This document shows positions 56,205-64,000 of a DNA stretch of 64,000 nt, one piece after another; position 1 is the stretch's first letter, and every line of letters starts with the position of its first letter. The notes below the pieces were generated by a model. The model was not told the origin of the DNA and searched no databases. It saw only the letters and a program-made list of their open reading frames with translations. The DNA lies in contig CAXIPT010000006.1 in the NCBI GenBank assembly GCA_964030475.1, positions 1,854,817 through 1,918,816 of the forward strand. Direction: 5' to 3'. The stretch comes from Tethya wilhelma. Taxonomy: Eukaryota; Porifera; Demospongiae; Tethyida; Tethyidae. The position numbers and the translations under genes were made by a program.

Positions 56205-58320
56205 TATGAATCAGACAATTAAAGATGCAATTAAAAAAAGAAATGCCCTCTTCTCTACTGCAAAAAGGTCAGGAAAGAGCATAGATCATTTAAAATAAAA
56301 TCCAACGAAATTATGTGGTGTCTCTGCTCCGCAAGAGTAAACAGTCCTTTTTTGACAATCTAAATACTACAGATGCCAAACAATTCTGGAAGACTGTACG
56401 GCTTCTCAATCACAAGCAGTCAACAATACCTTCTCTCAATTACAATGGTTCTACTATTGAATCTAGTGAAGGAAAAGCTAATGCTTTAAACTGCTTCTTC
56501 TACAGCTGTTTCAACCATAATCTTGCTCCTCTATCAACCTCTGTCTCGGACCCAGTAATTAGTGACTTAATACATCTTAGTCCCGATGACTTTCCAGAGG
56601 AGCTGCTATGCACTGAGGATTCTATTTTCGACCTACTAATCAATCTTGACACTACAAAATCTGCAGGCCATGATGGAATCTCGGCTAAGATGCTCAAAGC
56701 TACTGCCATTGGTATTGCTTCACCTCTAACCAATCTCTTCAATCTGTCACTTAAGTCTGGCATATTTCCAACAGAATGGAAAGTTAGAAGAATTGCTCCC
56801 ATCCCCAAGGGGAGTGACCAATCTGTACCCTCTGGTTTCAGGCCTATTTCAATTCTCCCCATTGTGAGCAAAATTTTGGAGCGCCATGTTAAATCTACCA
56901 TTGAAGCACACTTGCAAATCAATGCCCCCATATCACCCAAACAATGGGGTTTCATGTCTTCACGCTCAACAATGTCAGCACTGATTAAAGTTGTTGATGA
57001 CTGCCTTCGAGCACTGGATAATGGCCATGAAGTATGCCTCATATTTTTTGATGTCTGCAAGGCTTTTGACACTGTCCCCCACCACTCACTCCTGAAAACT
57101 ATGGAACAACTAGGTCTAGAAAAGCACCTATTAAAGTGGATTGACAGCTATCTTTCCCATAGAACTCAATATGTTGGTGTTGATGGGTGCAGTTCTCGTT
57201 CATTACCTGTAGTATCTGGAGTTCCGCAAGGCTCGGTGTTGGGGCCACTGCTGTTTATCTGCTATATTAATGAAGTTACTACTGTGATCTCAGGCAGTAG
57301 TGAGATTAACCTATTTGCCGATGATATTGTTCTTTATCGGATTATAAGGTCTCCAGCTGACTTTGTCTTTCTACAGTCGGACATCGACCGTGTCTCTTCA
57401 TGCATCCAAAGGAAGTTACTGCGATTCAATGCAAGCAAGTGCAGACAATTATTAATTTCAAGGAAGAGATGTAGAATGTCAACCCCTACTTCTTCCCTAA
57501 CTCTTAATGGCGAAGTACTGTGTCAAGTGAGTGAGTATAAATATTTAGGTGTCACCTTGACCTCAAACATGACTTGGACCACACACATTACAAATGTCTG
57601 CAACAAAACAAGAAGGCAGATTGGACTATTATATAGAAGATTCTATCACCATTCAAGCTCTGCTACTTTGCTCAAGCTGTATGAATCTTTTATAAGGCCG
57701 CATCTTGAATACTCAGCTATTGTGTGGAATCCATACAAGAAAGGGGAAACTGAAGCACTAGAAAAAGTCCAAAAATTTGCCCTAAGAGTATGTCTGAAAT
57801 CATGGGATCACAACTTAAGCTATGAGGATCTACTAGCTATGGCATCTCTCCCTTCCCTTCGTGATAGGCGAGTTGTTGCTTCTCTGTGTCATCTATTTAA
57901 AATCATTAACAGTCTAACTGATTTTCCAGATGCACCTCTATCACTGAGACACTTCCACTATGACAGCAGGTCCTCATCACGTACAGCACTGTGTGTTCCT
58001 CAGTTTAGGAGCTCCGCATATCAACATTCTTTTTTCCCTGAAACAATTTCTGCATGGAACAATTTGCCCAATGACTTGATAGATTGCAACTCGTTGACAG
58101 CTTTTAAGCACTCCCTTAACTCTGTGTTACTGTAGTTAGTTAGCTAACATTAATAATTTGTTTAGTTCAACTGAAGTCTTATATCATTCTTGCCTTTGTT
58201 GTTGTTTTTGTTTTAGTTTTGGTCATCTGGATACATTCACTCAAGCATCCTCTGCTTTTTTGTATCCTTGCAATTATGCAAAACATTTTATTAAAAAAAA
58301 AAAAAAACAAAAAAAAAAAT
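56205..58320 (+). mobile_element. 5'-truncated non-LTR retrotransposon (Jockey/CR1-like LINE) with poly(A) tail
   Basis: Coding similarity begins about 56205 (KKRNALFSTAKRSGKSIDHL) in one frame and shifts at about 56295 into the main frame. The endonuclease domain is absent. It ends with a 3' UTR and an A-rich tail at 58291-58319. No target duplication is evident at the left end. Confidence 0.85.
56315..58135 (+). pseudogene. LINE reverse transcriptase, truncated ORF2
   Basis: 606 open codons (the first is GTG, so not a native start). RT motifs in order: PIPKGSD, GFRPISILPIVSKILERHV, QWGFMSSRST, palm motif A FFDVCKAFDTVPH, motif B SGVPQGSVLGPLLFICYIN, catalytic FADD in LFADDIVLY, then EYKYLGVTL and a C-terminal thumb region (SWDHNLSYEDLL, ETISAWNNLP). 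Family: Jockey/CR1/RTE-type LINEs. The RT reading frame is undamaged, so the copy is fairly young, but it lacks its N-terminus. Confidence 0.9.
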
Positions 58321-58374
58321 TATTTTAATGTGATGTGTGCAATACTGAAAAAGAAATCGTTCAACTATAAAGTG

Positions 58375-58527
58375 TTATGCTTTTCGCTTTGATCCAAATC
58401 CACTAAATCCCATCATGGCTGCCATTTCAGGATCAACACCTCCTTCTTTCTCCTCCTCTTCATCCAACCCTCGGTCCCTTCTCTTGCGCTCTTTTCTCTT
58501 CTCACGACGATATTCCTTGTACTTCTC
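58375..58527 (-). CDS. ZMAT2: last exon of a ZMAT2 (SNU23)-like gene
   Basis: Acceptor ggtgttggcag, then EKYKEYRREKRKERKRRDRG, an acidic stretch, and DPEMAAMMGFSGFGSKRKA before TAA (58375-58377). The C-terminal MAA.MGFSGFGS signature and the Lys/Arg-rich run are characteristic of ZMAT2/SNU23, a zinc-finger protein of the U4/U6.U5 tri-snRNP. A (CA)n tract (58541-58618) lies just upstream of the acceptor. No upstream exon with the zinc finger was found to 62 kb, so this may be an orphan exon. An ATTAAA signal is near 58325 on the minus strand. A partial second copy lies at 60662-60756. Confidence 0.65.
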   Translation of the reverse strand, partial: EKYKEYRREKRKERKRRDRGLDEEEEKEGGVDPEMAAMMGFSGFGSKRKA

Positions 58528-58538
58528 CTGCCAACACC

Positions 58539-58540
<2 letters not shown>

Positions 58541-58618
<78 letters not shown>
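58541..58618. repeat. (TG)n tract upstream of the ZMAT2-like acceptor
   Basis: Pure (TG)n, (CA)n on the transcribed strand. Confidence 0.95.
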
Positions 58619-59040
58619 GATGACATAATCATGGATGACATGATCATAGATACACACTCGTGCCTCTGTGTGCTGACAGTACTTCCACTTTGCACAGTCA
58701 GTTCAGCCTTCACTGACACAGCCCCCTTCCCAGGCGAATGCCTTGAGTTATACTTAGGCTAAAGTCATACTCAATCATCCTCTTATCTACTTTGTAATAG
58801 CATAGTCCTGTGAATGAAGATCCTTCGCTCAGGCTCGCCTAACGATGAAACTTCCCATCTAACTACGTAGTTGTTCCCAAAAATTAATAAACTCAAAGTA
58901 GGCTGTAGTACATAATGTTATAGGATTGGAATATTAGGATCAGAGTTAGGATCAGAATGCTAGGATCGGAATGTTAGGATTGGAATATTACGATCAGGAT
59001 TTAATTAATTGTTGCAATATGTACATGATCCCACCTTCCC
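58619..59040. other. non-coding stretch
   Basis: Includes a short run of GGAATRTTAGGATY repeats at 58925-59000. No exon recognised. Confidence 0.45.
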
Positions 59041-59041
59041 T

Positions 59042-59222
59042 GCCTCTAAGCTATTCCTACAAGAATCTGGACGGATCAGTACGAGGGGAGGAGAGATTCC
59101 TGGCTTCTCTGAAGACGAGGAGACCTTTATCTTCCTCTTCAGCACGAGGGCCGGGGAACAGGGACTCAATCTGGCAGGAGCCAACACCATTCTCTTCGTA
59201 GACTCAGACTTTAACCTCAGGA
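59042..59222 (+). pseudogene. CHD1L (ALC1)-like SNF2 helicase exon fragment, frameshifted
   Basis: One frame reads SYSYKNLDGSVRGEERFLA, the next reads EDEETFIFLFSTRAGEQGLN and ILFVDSDFN, which together match the SNF2 helicase C-terminal motifs of CHD1L (DGSVRGEER, FLLSTRAGG.G.NL, VIFVDSDFNP). One base is lost between them and another near DSDFN; the expected donor after CCTCAG is missing. No other CHD1L exon is in the window. It is a relic of one exon. Confidence 0.7.
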
Positions 59223-59505
59223 TTAAAATTCCTTTGTCTGCATGTAGACATATGACATTGTATGTATGCCAATTTGTATAAATTGGCACAGTGTTACATG
59301 TCTGCATGAGTGAACAGTCAGAGGATTGCCAGACTAGACTGCTTACTAGTTAGGAGCATCACATGGAGCATAATATGTCAACTATGCATGCTAATTGAGC
59401 ATCATGTATCAAAAATATATTCAAAGAACACAATCATAAAAAAATTCTTTTAGACAGTCTTTATGTATCATTGTACAACTTCTCAGTTCAATGGTAAGTT
59501 TCTAC

Positions 59506-60546
59506 TTAAGCTATTCCACGCTCCCTCTTCAACACTTGCCGCATCTCAGCATAATTTTTGAACCCCAGTGTAGGAGTTACAACTTCTTCCCAGTCTTTTT
59601 GCAGTTGTTGCAGCACCTCATCAGGAAGGATCTTTGCTCCTTCTCCACAATTTCCTCCACCTTTTCGAACACGGCCAACAGAGTGTGCTGGTGGATCATC
59701 TCCAAACATTTTGGCGAACATTTTAGTCAAGGAGTGAGAATCGAACTTGCCATGGTGTTTAACCATTTCAGCATGTGTTGTAGTGTGGACCACACGACTT
59801 ATCACCTCTTCACTGCAATCCACTCCCATAAACTTTGCAATGCGACGCACACATCCAGTGTGATCTTCTTTCAGGTCTTCAAAACACATAAACAGAACGT
59901 CCTGATCATAACGATGTTCCCACCATTCAATCAATGAACATAGTCTTTGCTTTGACTCATTTTTGACAGACTCATTGCAAAATATTGGCAAAGCAACCCT
60001 TCCTTTGAAAGACAGCAGACTATCAAAAAATCTATATTTAGACAAGAGTGTGTCACCCATCTCTCTCATGCAAGTAATCATTTTCCCTCCTTTGGGAACC
60101 TTTGAATAAGGCTGATGTGTAAAAAAGAGACGTGGTTCTGCTGGTTGAAGCTTTGTATTTGGATCATAATTGAGCACTTTGCTAAAAACTAGAGCAGTAA
60201 TAACCTCATTACTTACCTTAAACTCAGGTTCAGCCCCTCCCATACGTATCTGGTGACAAATGTGCAACAACCAAGTCGTACCAGTCTTCGGTGGAGTAGC
60301 CACAATCACATCACTAGGACGTGGCGAAAATTCTGGAACTGAAAACAAAATTTCCCACAGAATCATTTCTCTTCTCTGCAGCTCTTGAACTTGTTGTTCT
60401 GGTGTCCATTCTTTTTCGTTCACCCATTCCGGAGGTGGTTGGAGACTAGGATCCTTGGCCATGGGAGCATCCATAATTAGTAAAGGCAAATCTTTTTGCT
60501 GATGTGCAGGTTCTGAGGCAACTTGACTCCTCTGCCCCGGCCTCAT
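59506..60546 (-). CDS. cytosolic-type sulfotransferase, 346 aa, intronless
   Basis: ATG at 60544-60546. PAPS 5'-phosphosulfate loop PPKTGTTWL (residues 85-93); catalytic-type His in PRLFFTHQPY (about 144); 3'-phosphate-binding Arg and Ser in CMREMGDTLLSKY; C-terminal VGRVRKGGGNCGE in place of the usual RKG..GDW. The region PSDVIVATPPKTGTTWLLHI and the length fit Sulfotransfer_1 (SULT-like) enzymes, which move sulfate from PAPS to hydroxyl or amine groups of small molecules. It has an N-terminal extension of about 40 residues; an internal ATG (MDAPMAKDPSLQPPPEWVNE) is an alternative start. The substrate cannot be inferred. A CCAAT-type word is upstream on the minus strand. It lies between two copies of a ZMAT2 3' end. 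Confidence 0.9.
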   Translation of the reverse strand: MRPGQRSQVASEPAHQQKDLPLLIMDAPMAKDPSLQPPPEWVNEKEWTPEQQVQELQRREMILWEILFSVPEFSPRPSDVIVATPPKTGTTWLLHICHQIRMGGAEPEFKVSNEVITALVFSKVLNYDPNTKLQPAEPRLFFTHQPYSKVPKGGKMITCMREMGDTLLSKYRFFDSLLSFKGRVALPIFCNESVKNESKQRLCSLIEWWEHRYDQDVLFMCFEDLKEDHTGCVRRIAKFMGVDCSEEVISRVVHTTTHAEMVKHHGKFDSHSLTKMFAKMFGDDPPAHSVGRVRKGGGNCGEGAKILPDEVLQQLQKDWEEVVTPTLGFKNYAEMRQVLKRERGIA

Positions 60547-60661
60547 GAATTTATAATTATGTGAAGCCCCGCCCCACCACTATGAGGTCAAAGGAGAGCT
60601 GGGTATATACGAGGCTAGACTATAATTATTGGTCACTAAACTTTGATGAGACAGTGCAATG

Positions 60662-60756
60662 TTGTTTTAATGTGATGTGCGCAATACTGAAAACAGAAAT
60701 TGTTCAACTATGATGTGTCATGCTTTTCGCTTTGATCCAAATCCACTAAATCCCAN
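60662..60756 (-). pseudogene. duplicate of the ZMAT2-like 3' end, cut by repeat A
   Basis: TTTAATGTGATGTGCGCAAT... to TTTCGCTTTGATCCAAATCC corresponds to 58330-58412 with a few changes, covering 3' UTR and the final codons (GFGSKRKA region). It ends at an N (60757) where repeat A copy 3 begins. Confidence 0.8.
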
Positions 60757-61772
60757 TTTTTAAAAAATTAGCAGTGTAGGAATGGGCAGTGCTATAAAAA
60801 GTATTGGAACAAGGCATGTCTCAATTTCGGGCACATGACTACTTCATTTTCATTTTTGATCCTTCAATTATTGTTGTCAATGTTTTTCAGAATTATATAT
60901 CTGTAGATGAAGTTTATCAGGTGAGCAACAGTATCACGTATAATTATGGTTCAAATTCTTGCCAATCTTATCACTTGGCTAAATAGTGGAATAAAGTATA
61001 TAGCAGGCAGGATTAGATTATACTGCCCATGACTTGAACACAAAAAAAATGAAGTAGTCATGTGCCCGAAATTGAGACATGCCTTGTTCCAATACTTTTT
61101 ATAGCACTGCCCATTCCTACACTGCTAATTTTTTAAAAATGTTTGCTACTTGTTCATTCACTTTTTTCAACACTACAGTGTGAAGACTGCCGTTAGAGAC
61201 TAGTTAGTCCCTACAAAAAGCTTGAGTAGCAGCTACATACATTGTAATGCTAGAGTAACTAATGCGCATGCGCGTTCAATGACACGTGGATAAATAATGA
61301 ATGACCTTTGAACTCTACCTACAGGAAGATTGCTACGTTGAAGTACATGAATTTATATGCTAAGTTTCAAAGCTTTCTAGTTTTTGTTTAGGTTTATTTG
61401 TGATGAAAACGAGTATCAAGGAACGCAGTTCCCTTGAAAAGGACTTACCTAGTGCTGTCAAAGTTGGCTCCACACTTTCTGGTTCTCTGGAAACTGTGTT
61501 CAAGTAAGTCAGTCAGTACGTACGTAAGTACGTTAGGAGAACAAAAATGGCACTATTGTGGCTTCCCACTAGCGCTCTCTACGAGTGCACAGTGAAGTTT
61601 CTGTGAGCTTCAGGCCTTGCATGCAGTTGGTAATCTGTTGGGGAGAGCCTTTGTGCAGGTTTGAGGGCTTAATTTTGTTTTGCTAGATTTTTATGGTGAT
61701 AAACATTTTGTATTGAGTCTATGAGACATGTGGCCCATTCCTACTATACGTACTACCGTACGTATGATATGG
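60757..61772 (+). repeat. composite repeat A, copy 3
   Basis: Hairpin head (GTAGGAATGGGCAGTGCTAT... inverted at 61085-61125) and tail to CTACTATACGTACTACCGTACGTATG, as in copies 1 and 2. Confidence 0.85.
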
Positions 61773-61855
61773 TTTGATGTAATCACGCATTGTTTTCCTT
61801 CGCGAGGCGTTTCAATAAAACACAAATTCGCAAAAGTAATGGTCACGTGACCAGA
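61761..61855 (+). pseudogene. LINE C-terminal fragment, sense
   Basis: IWFDVITHCFPSRGVSIKHK reads on + and matches the minus-strand block at 62380-62470 (IWFDAITHCFPLRGISQKHK), giving an inverted pair of the same LINE piece. Confidence 0.6.
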
Positions 61856-61879
61856 ATATTGTACGCGTATGTACGCATG

Positions 61880-62144
61880 CACGTACACTGCGTGCTATTT
61901 GTCACAAGCAGTAAGAATCTTGCAAACATCATAAAAACACACATAAAAAGATAACATAGTCCTAGAACATTGTTTACAGCCAGGCCTCACCAAATTTACT
62001 ATTAATTGTAATGGACCTGTAGCTAGTAGGGCATTTTGATCTTCTTCTTCTTCTTTTTTGCCTCCAATAAAGGAGAGTTACCCAGCAGACTATAGGGCCA
62101 CAAGATTTAATTCCGTGAAAAGATCTAGCCTATATGCTTTGAGA
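61880..62144. other. non-coding spacer
   Basis: Lies between the two inverted LINE pieces; has a short (TTC)n run near 62044. Nothing else seen. Confidence 0.4.
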
Positions 62145-62588
62145 TCACACAAGAAGTCGATACAGAACCTTTGTACAATCAATCCAGTTCACTCCTAGTA
62201 TGGTTTCTGTAAACGATTCGGAGCACGTGATGTAGTCAGGAATGACAGAAGGCGGAGCTGCGGCCAGCAGAGCGAGGCGCTTTGACTCCAATGCTGGACA
62301 GCAACTGATAAAGTGGTGAGCATCCTCGAGGGGCGCTAGGCAGAGCTTGCAGGACGGATCTCCCTGTCTTACATTATATGAACGGTGTCTGATCACGTGA
62401 CCATCATTTGCGAATTTGTGTTTTTGTGAAATGCCTCGCAAAGGAAAACAATGCGTGATTGCATCAAACCAGATATATTTCTTGTGACCTATAGTAGGTC
62501 TACACAAATAACAAGCAATGACTTCAATTTGCTGCTCTTGCAATTTGACATTGGACACCCTAACTATAGTTGATCTAAATAGAGGCAT
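62145..62588 (-). pseudogene. LINE ORF2 C-terminal fragment
   Basis: 147 codons from an ATG. SCKLCLAPLEDAHHFISCCP has the C..C.....E..HH...CC zinc-knuckle pattern found at the C-terminus of LINE ORF2 proteins. No RT remains. It is a 3' fragment of an element different from that at 56.2 kb. Confidence 0.65.
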
Positions 62589-62778
62589 TTCTCTGTCTCT
62601 GTGCAGGTATCAGTTTGTTCGTGCATTGCCCACGCTTGCATGATCTACAAGTGCCAGCCATAGATAATACATGTACTACTGTAACAGCCTATATACACGT
62701 GCATGCACGCAGGATCGAATTAAGGCCTAGAGGGTGGGGCTAAGGTACGTCAACGCACTGAGCATGCGCATAATTATG

Positions 62779-62787
62779 TATATATAG
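62779..62787 (+). promoter_or_regulatory. TATA box of the right-edge gene
   Basis: TATATATAG, about 100 bases before the ATG at 62880; an expected start near 62810 gives a 70-nt leader. Confidence 0.55.
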
Positions 62788-62879
62788 CACACAGCCGCAA
62801 AGGAAGCTCAGTACTACCAGAAAGTCCAGCTAAAAGAAAACTGGACTAACATCACAGTAAATGAAGGAGCAGTTATAAA

Positions 62880-64000
62880 ATGATATTGAGTGTTGTATTT
62901 CTTTTTGTGTTGTGCCTCTTGACCAGTGATACACACAATGTCACAGTGGCCAAGGCTACAACGTGTATACGAACTCTAAACGACTTTCAGCACAGTTTAG
63001 TGGACAGGACCGTGAATTTGGACAGTTTGAACCTTGCCTTTTCGCCTTCCAACCATCAGGCAAGTATCTCTTTTGTTGTGTACTACTACTTTTGCACTCG
63101 TAACAAGACTAATCCAGATATTTCAGAGATCCTCTGCAGTGATATTGAAGAATGGCAAAATGACATAAATTCGGGAAGGTATCCTTCAATAGATTTCAAA
63201 GATAGGTTTACCTACAAGTTCATCTGGAATACATCTCCAATCAACTTGTTTATTCGTCCAGAACTTTTGGCATCTCTCTCCCTATTTACATTTCGAATTC
63301 AGAGTCGAAGCACCGCTATTATTTTGGATGAAATTTGTTCAGATATAATTTACCCCACATCTGATCGAATGTCCATAGATTCGTTAGGAACTCTATCTGA
63401 TAATGGAAATGGAACAGATGATCCAATGGACATCTGCAGGCATCCTACCCCTGTTCTCACATTGCTAGAAGCCCTGACTGATGATGTAATTGTTAGGACT
63501 ACTAAATTATGTAGTGTGTGTGTGTGTGTGTGTGTGTGACTGTCAGACAGTGTGTACAGTATAGCCTTGTCCCCAGGCCCCTCCAAGGGGCCTGGGGACA
63601 GGTCTATGTGTATTATAGTACTTTGTAAATTGCTACCACAAACAGACCAACTTGCAATTGACTCCATATGGGGAATTTCCCAGGGACTCCCCCATTAGAG
63701 TAGTGTCACAGGGAGCCCCTGGGAAATTCCCCATATGAGTTTATCACTGTATGTTTGTGGTAGCAGTTATAAGGTTTTGGGTTTATTGATGTAATGTCTG
63801 CTTCTGTGTAATTATGTAGCTGAAGGGCTTCTACCTACACAAGGGTTCTTTCTTCACTCATGGCACAAAAGTGCTGGATGGTAGTGAGCAAGGATATCCA
63901 ACATACTACTTTAATCCATCCCACAAAGACGATGTATGCGTGTTGAGACAAGTTGATGACTACACAAGAAATCGTTACCTTTTGGCTGTTGCAATTTTAG
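62880..64000 (+). CDS. secreted or membrane protein, unrecognised, 3' end outside window
   Basis: Exon 1 (62880-63515) has ATG with a signal peptide (ILSVVFLFVLCLLTSDT), then about 195 residues with N-glycosylation sites (NVT, NKT, NTS, NGT) and paired Cys. RPELLASLSLFTFRI and YKFIWNTSPINLFI suggest a beta-rich extracellular domain. The phase-0 donor AGT-gtgtgt lies inside a (TG)n run. Exon 2 (63820-64000 and beyond) follows acceptor aattatgtag in phase 0 and reads LKGFYLHKGSFFTHGTKVLD... VDDYTRNRYLLAVAIL. I do not recognise the domain; sponge genomes hold many such lineage-specific surface proteins (inference). The splice is supported by phase only. Confidence 0.7.
63571..63601. repeat. GC-rich hairpin in intron
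   Basis: CCCCAGGCCCC and GGGGCCTGGGG form a near-perfect stem with a short loop. Confidence 0.7.
63631..63765. repeat. 135-bp hairpin MITE in intron
   Basis: TGCTACCACAAACA and TGTTTGTGGTAGCA are the outer ends; CATATGGGGAATTTCCCAGG and its inverse form a long inner stem. Inside intron 1 of the right-edge gene. Confidence 0.8.

Overview
This is eukaryotic, animal DNA. It has small GT-AG introns in AT-rich sequence, very many microsatellites and short inverted-repeat transposons, a BEL/Pao LTR element and a LINE. A secreted ApeC (apextrin C-terminal) protein, a CD225/dispanin protein and a large Cys-rich multi-pass receptor-like protein of a type I associate with sponge genomes point to a demosponge, possibly Amphimedon or a relative. 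That assignment is inference. Six isolated N characters (about 9007, 19647, 22604, 26557, 28454, 60757) mark a draft assembly.

Layout. 1-2.8 kb: 3' part of a CD225/dispanin gene on the + strand. 3.3-13.5 kb: a minus-strand coiled-coil, spectrin-repeat-like gene of at least 14 exons and 1,356 residues, convergent with the CD225 gene; three phase-compatible candidate 5' exons reach 22.5 kb. 13.5-22.5 kb: non-coding, with microsatellites, a tRNA-like relic and a 1.05-kb tandem duplication. 22.5-39 kb: gene-poor, dominated by transposons nested in transposons, with one orphan coding exon (28.4 kb) and a weaker one (24.8 kb). 39.3-42.3 kb: BEL/Pao remnant between two copies of a 0.9-kb host segment. 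43.7-45.6 kb: intronless 629-residue receptor-like gene on the minus strand. 45.9-47.0 kb: large foldback element. 49.9 kb: decayed RAF-like kinase fragment. 50.8-51.9 kb: ApeC gene with a TATA box. 52-55.3 kb: nested MITEs. 56.2-58.3 kb: 5'-truncated LINE. 58.4 kb: ZMAT2-like last exon. 59.0 kb: frameshifted CHD1L-like helicase fragment. 59.5-60.5 kb: intronless sulfotransferase. 60.7-62.6 kb: repeats and LINE tail fragments. 62.88-64 kb: start of a secreted or membrane protein gene with a TATA box, cut by the window edge.

The genes form no pathway. They are independent host loci, several intronless and facing outside the cell (ApeC, receptor-like, right-edge gene), separated by mobile DNA. 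The most notable signals are the uncharacterised coiled-coil gene, with repeated Tyr motifs and (CA)n tracts lying on its splice acceptors; the directly readable nested insertions with matching empty sites; a repeat group sharing a TAGGAATGG motif; and orphan exons of nuclear genes.
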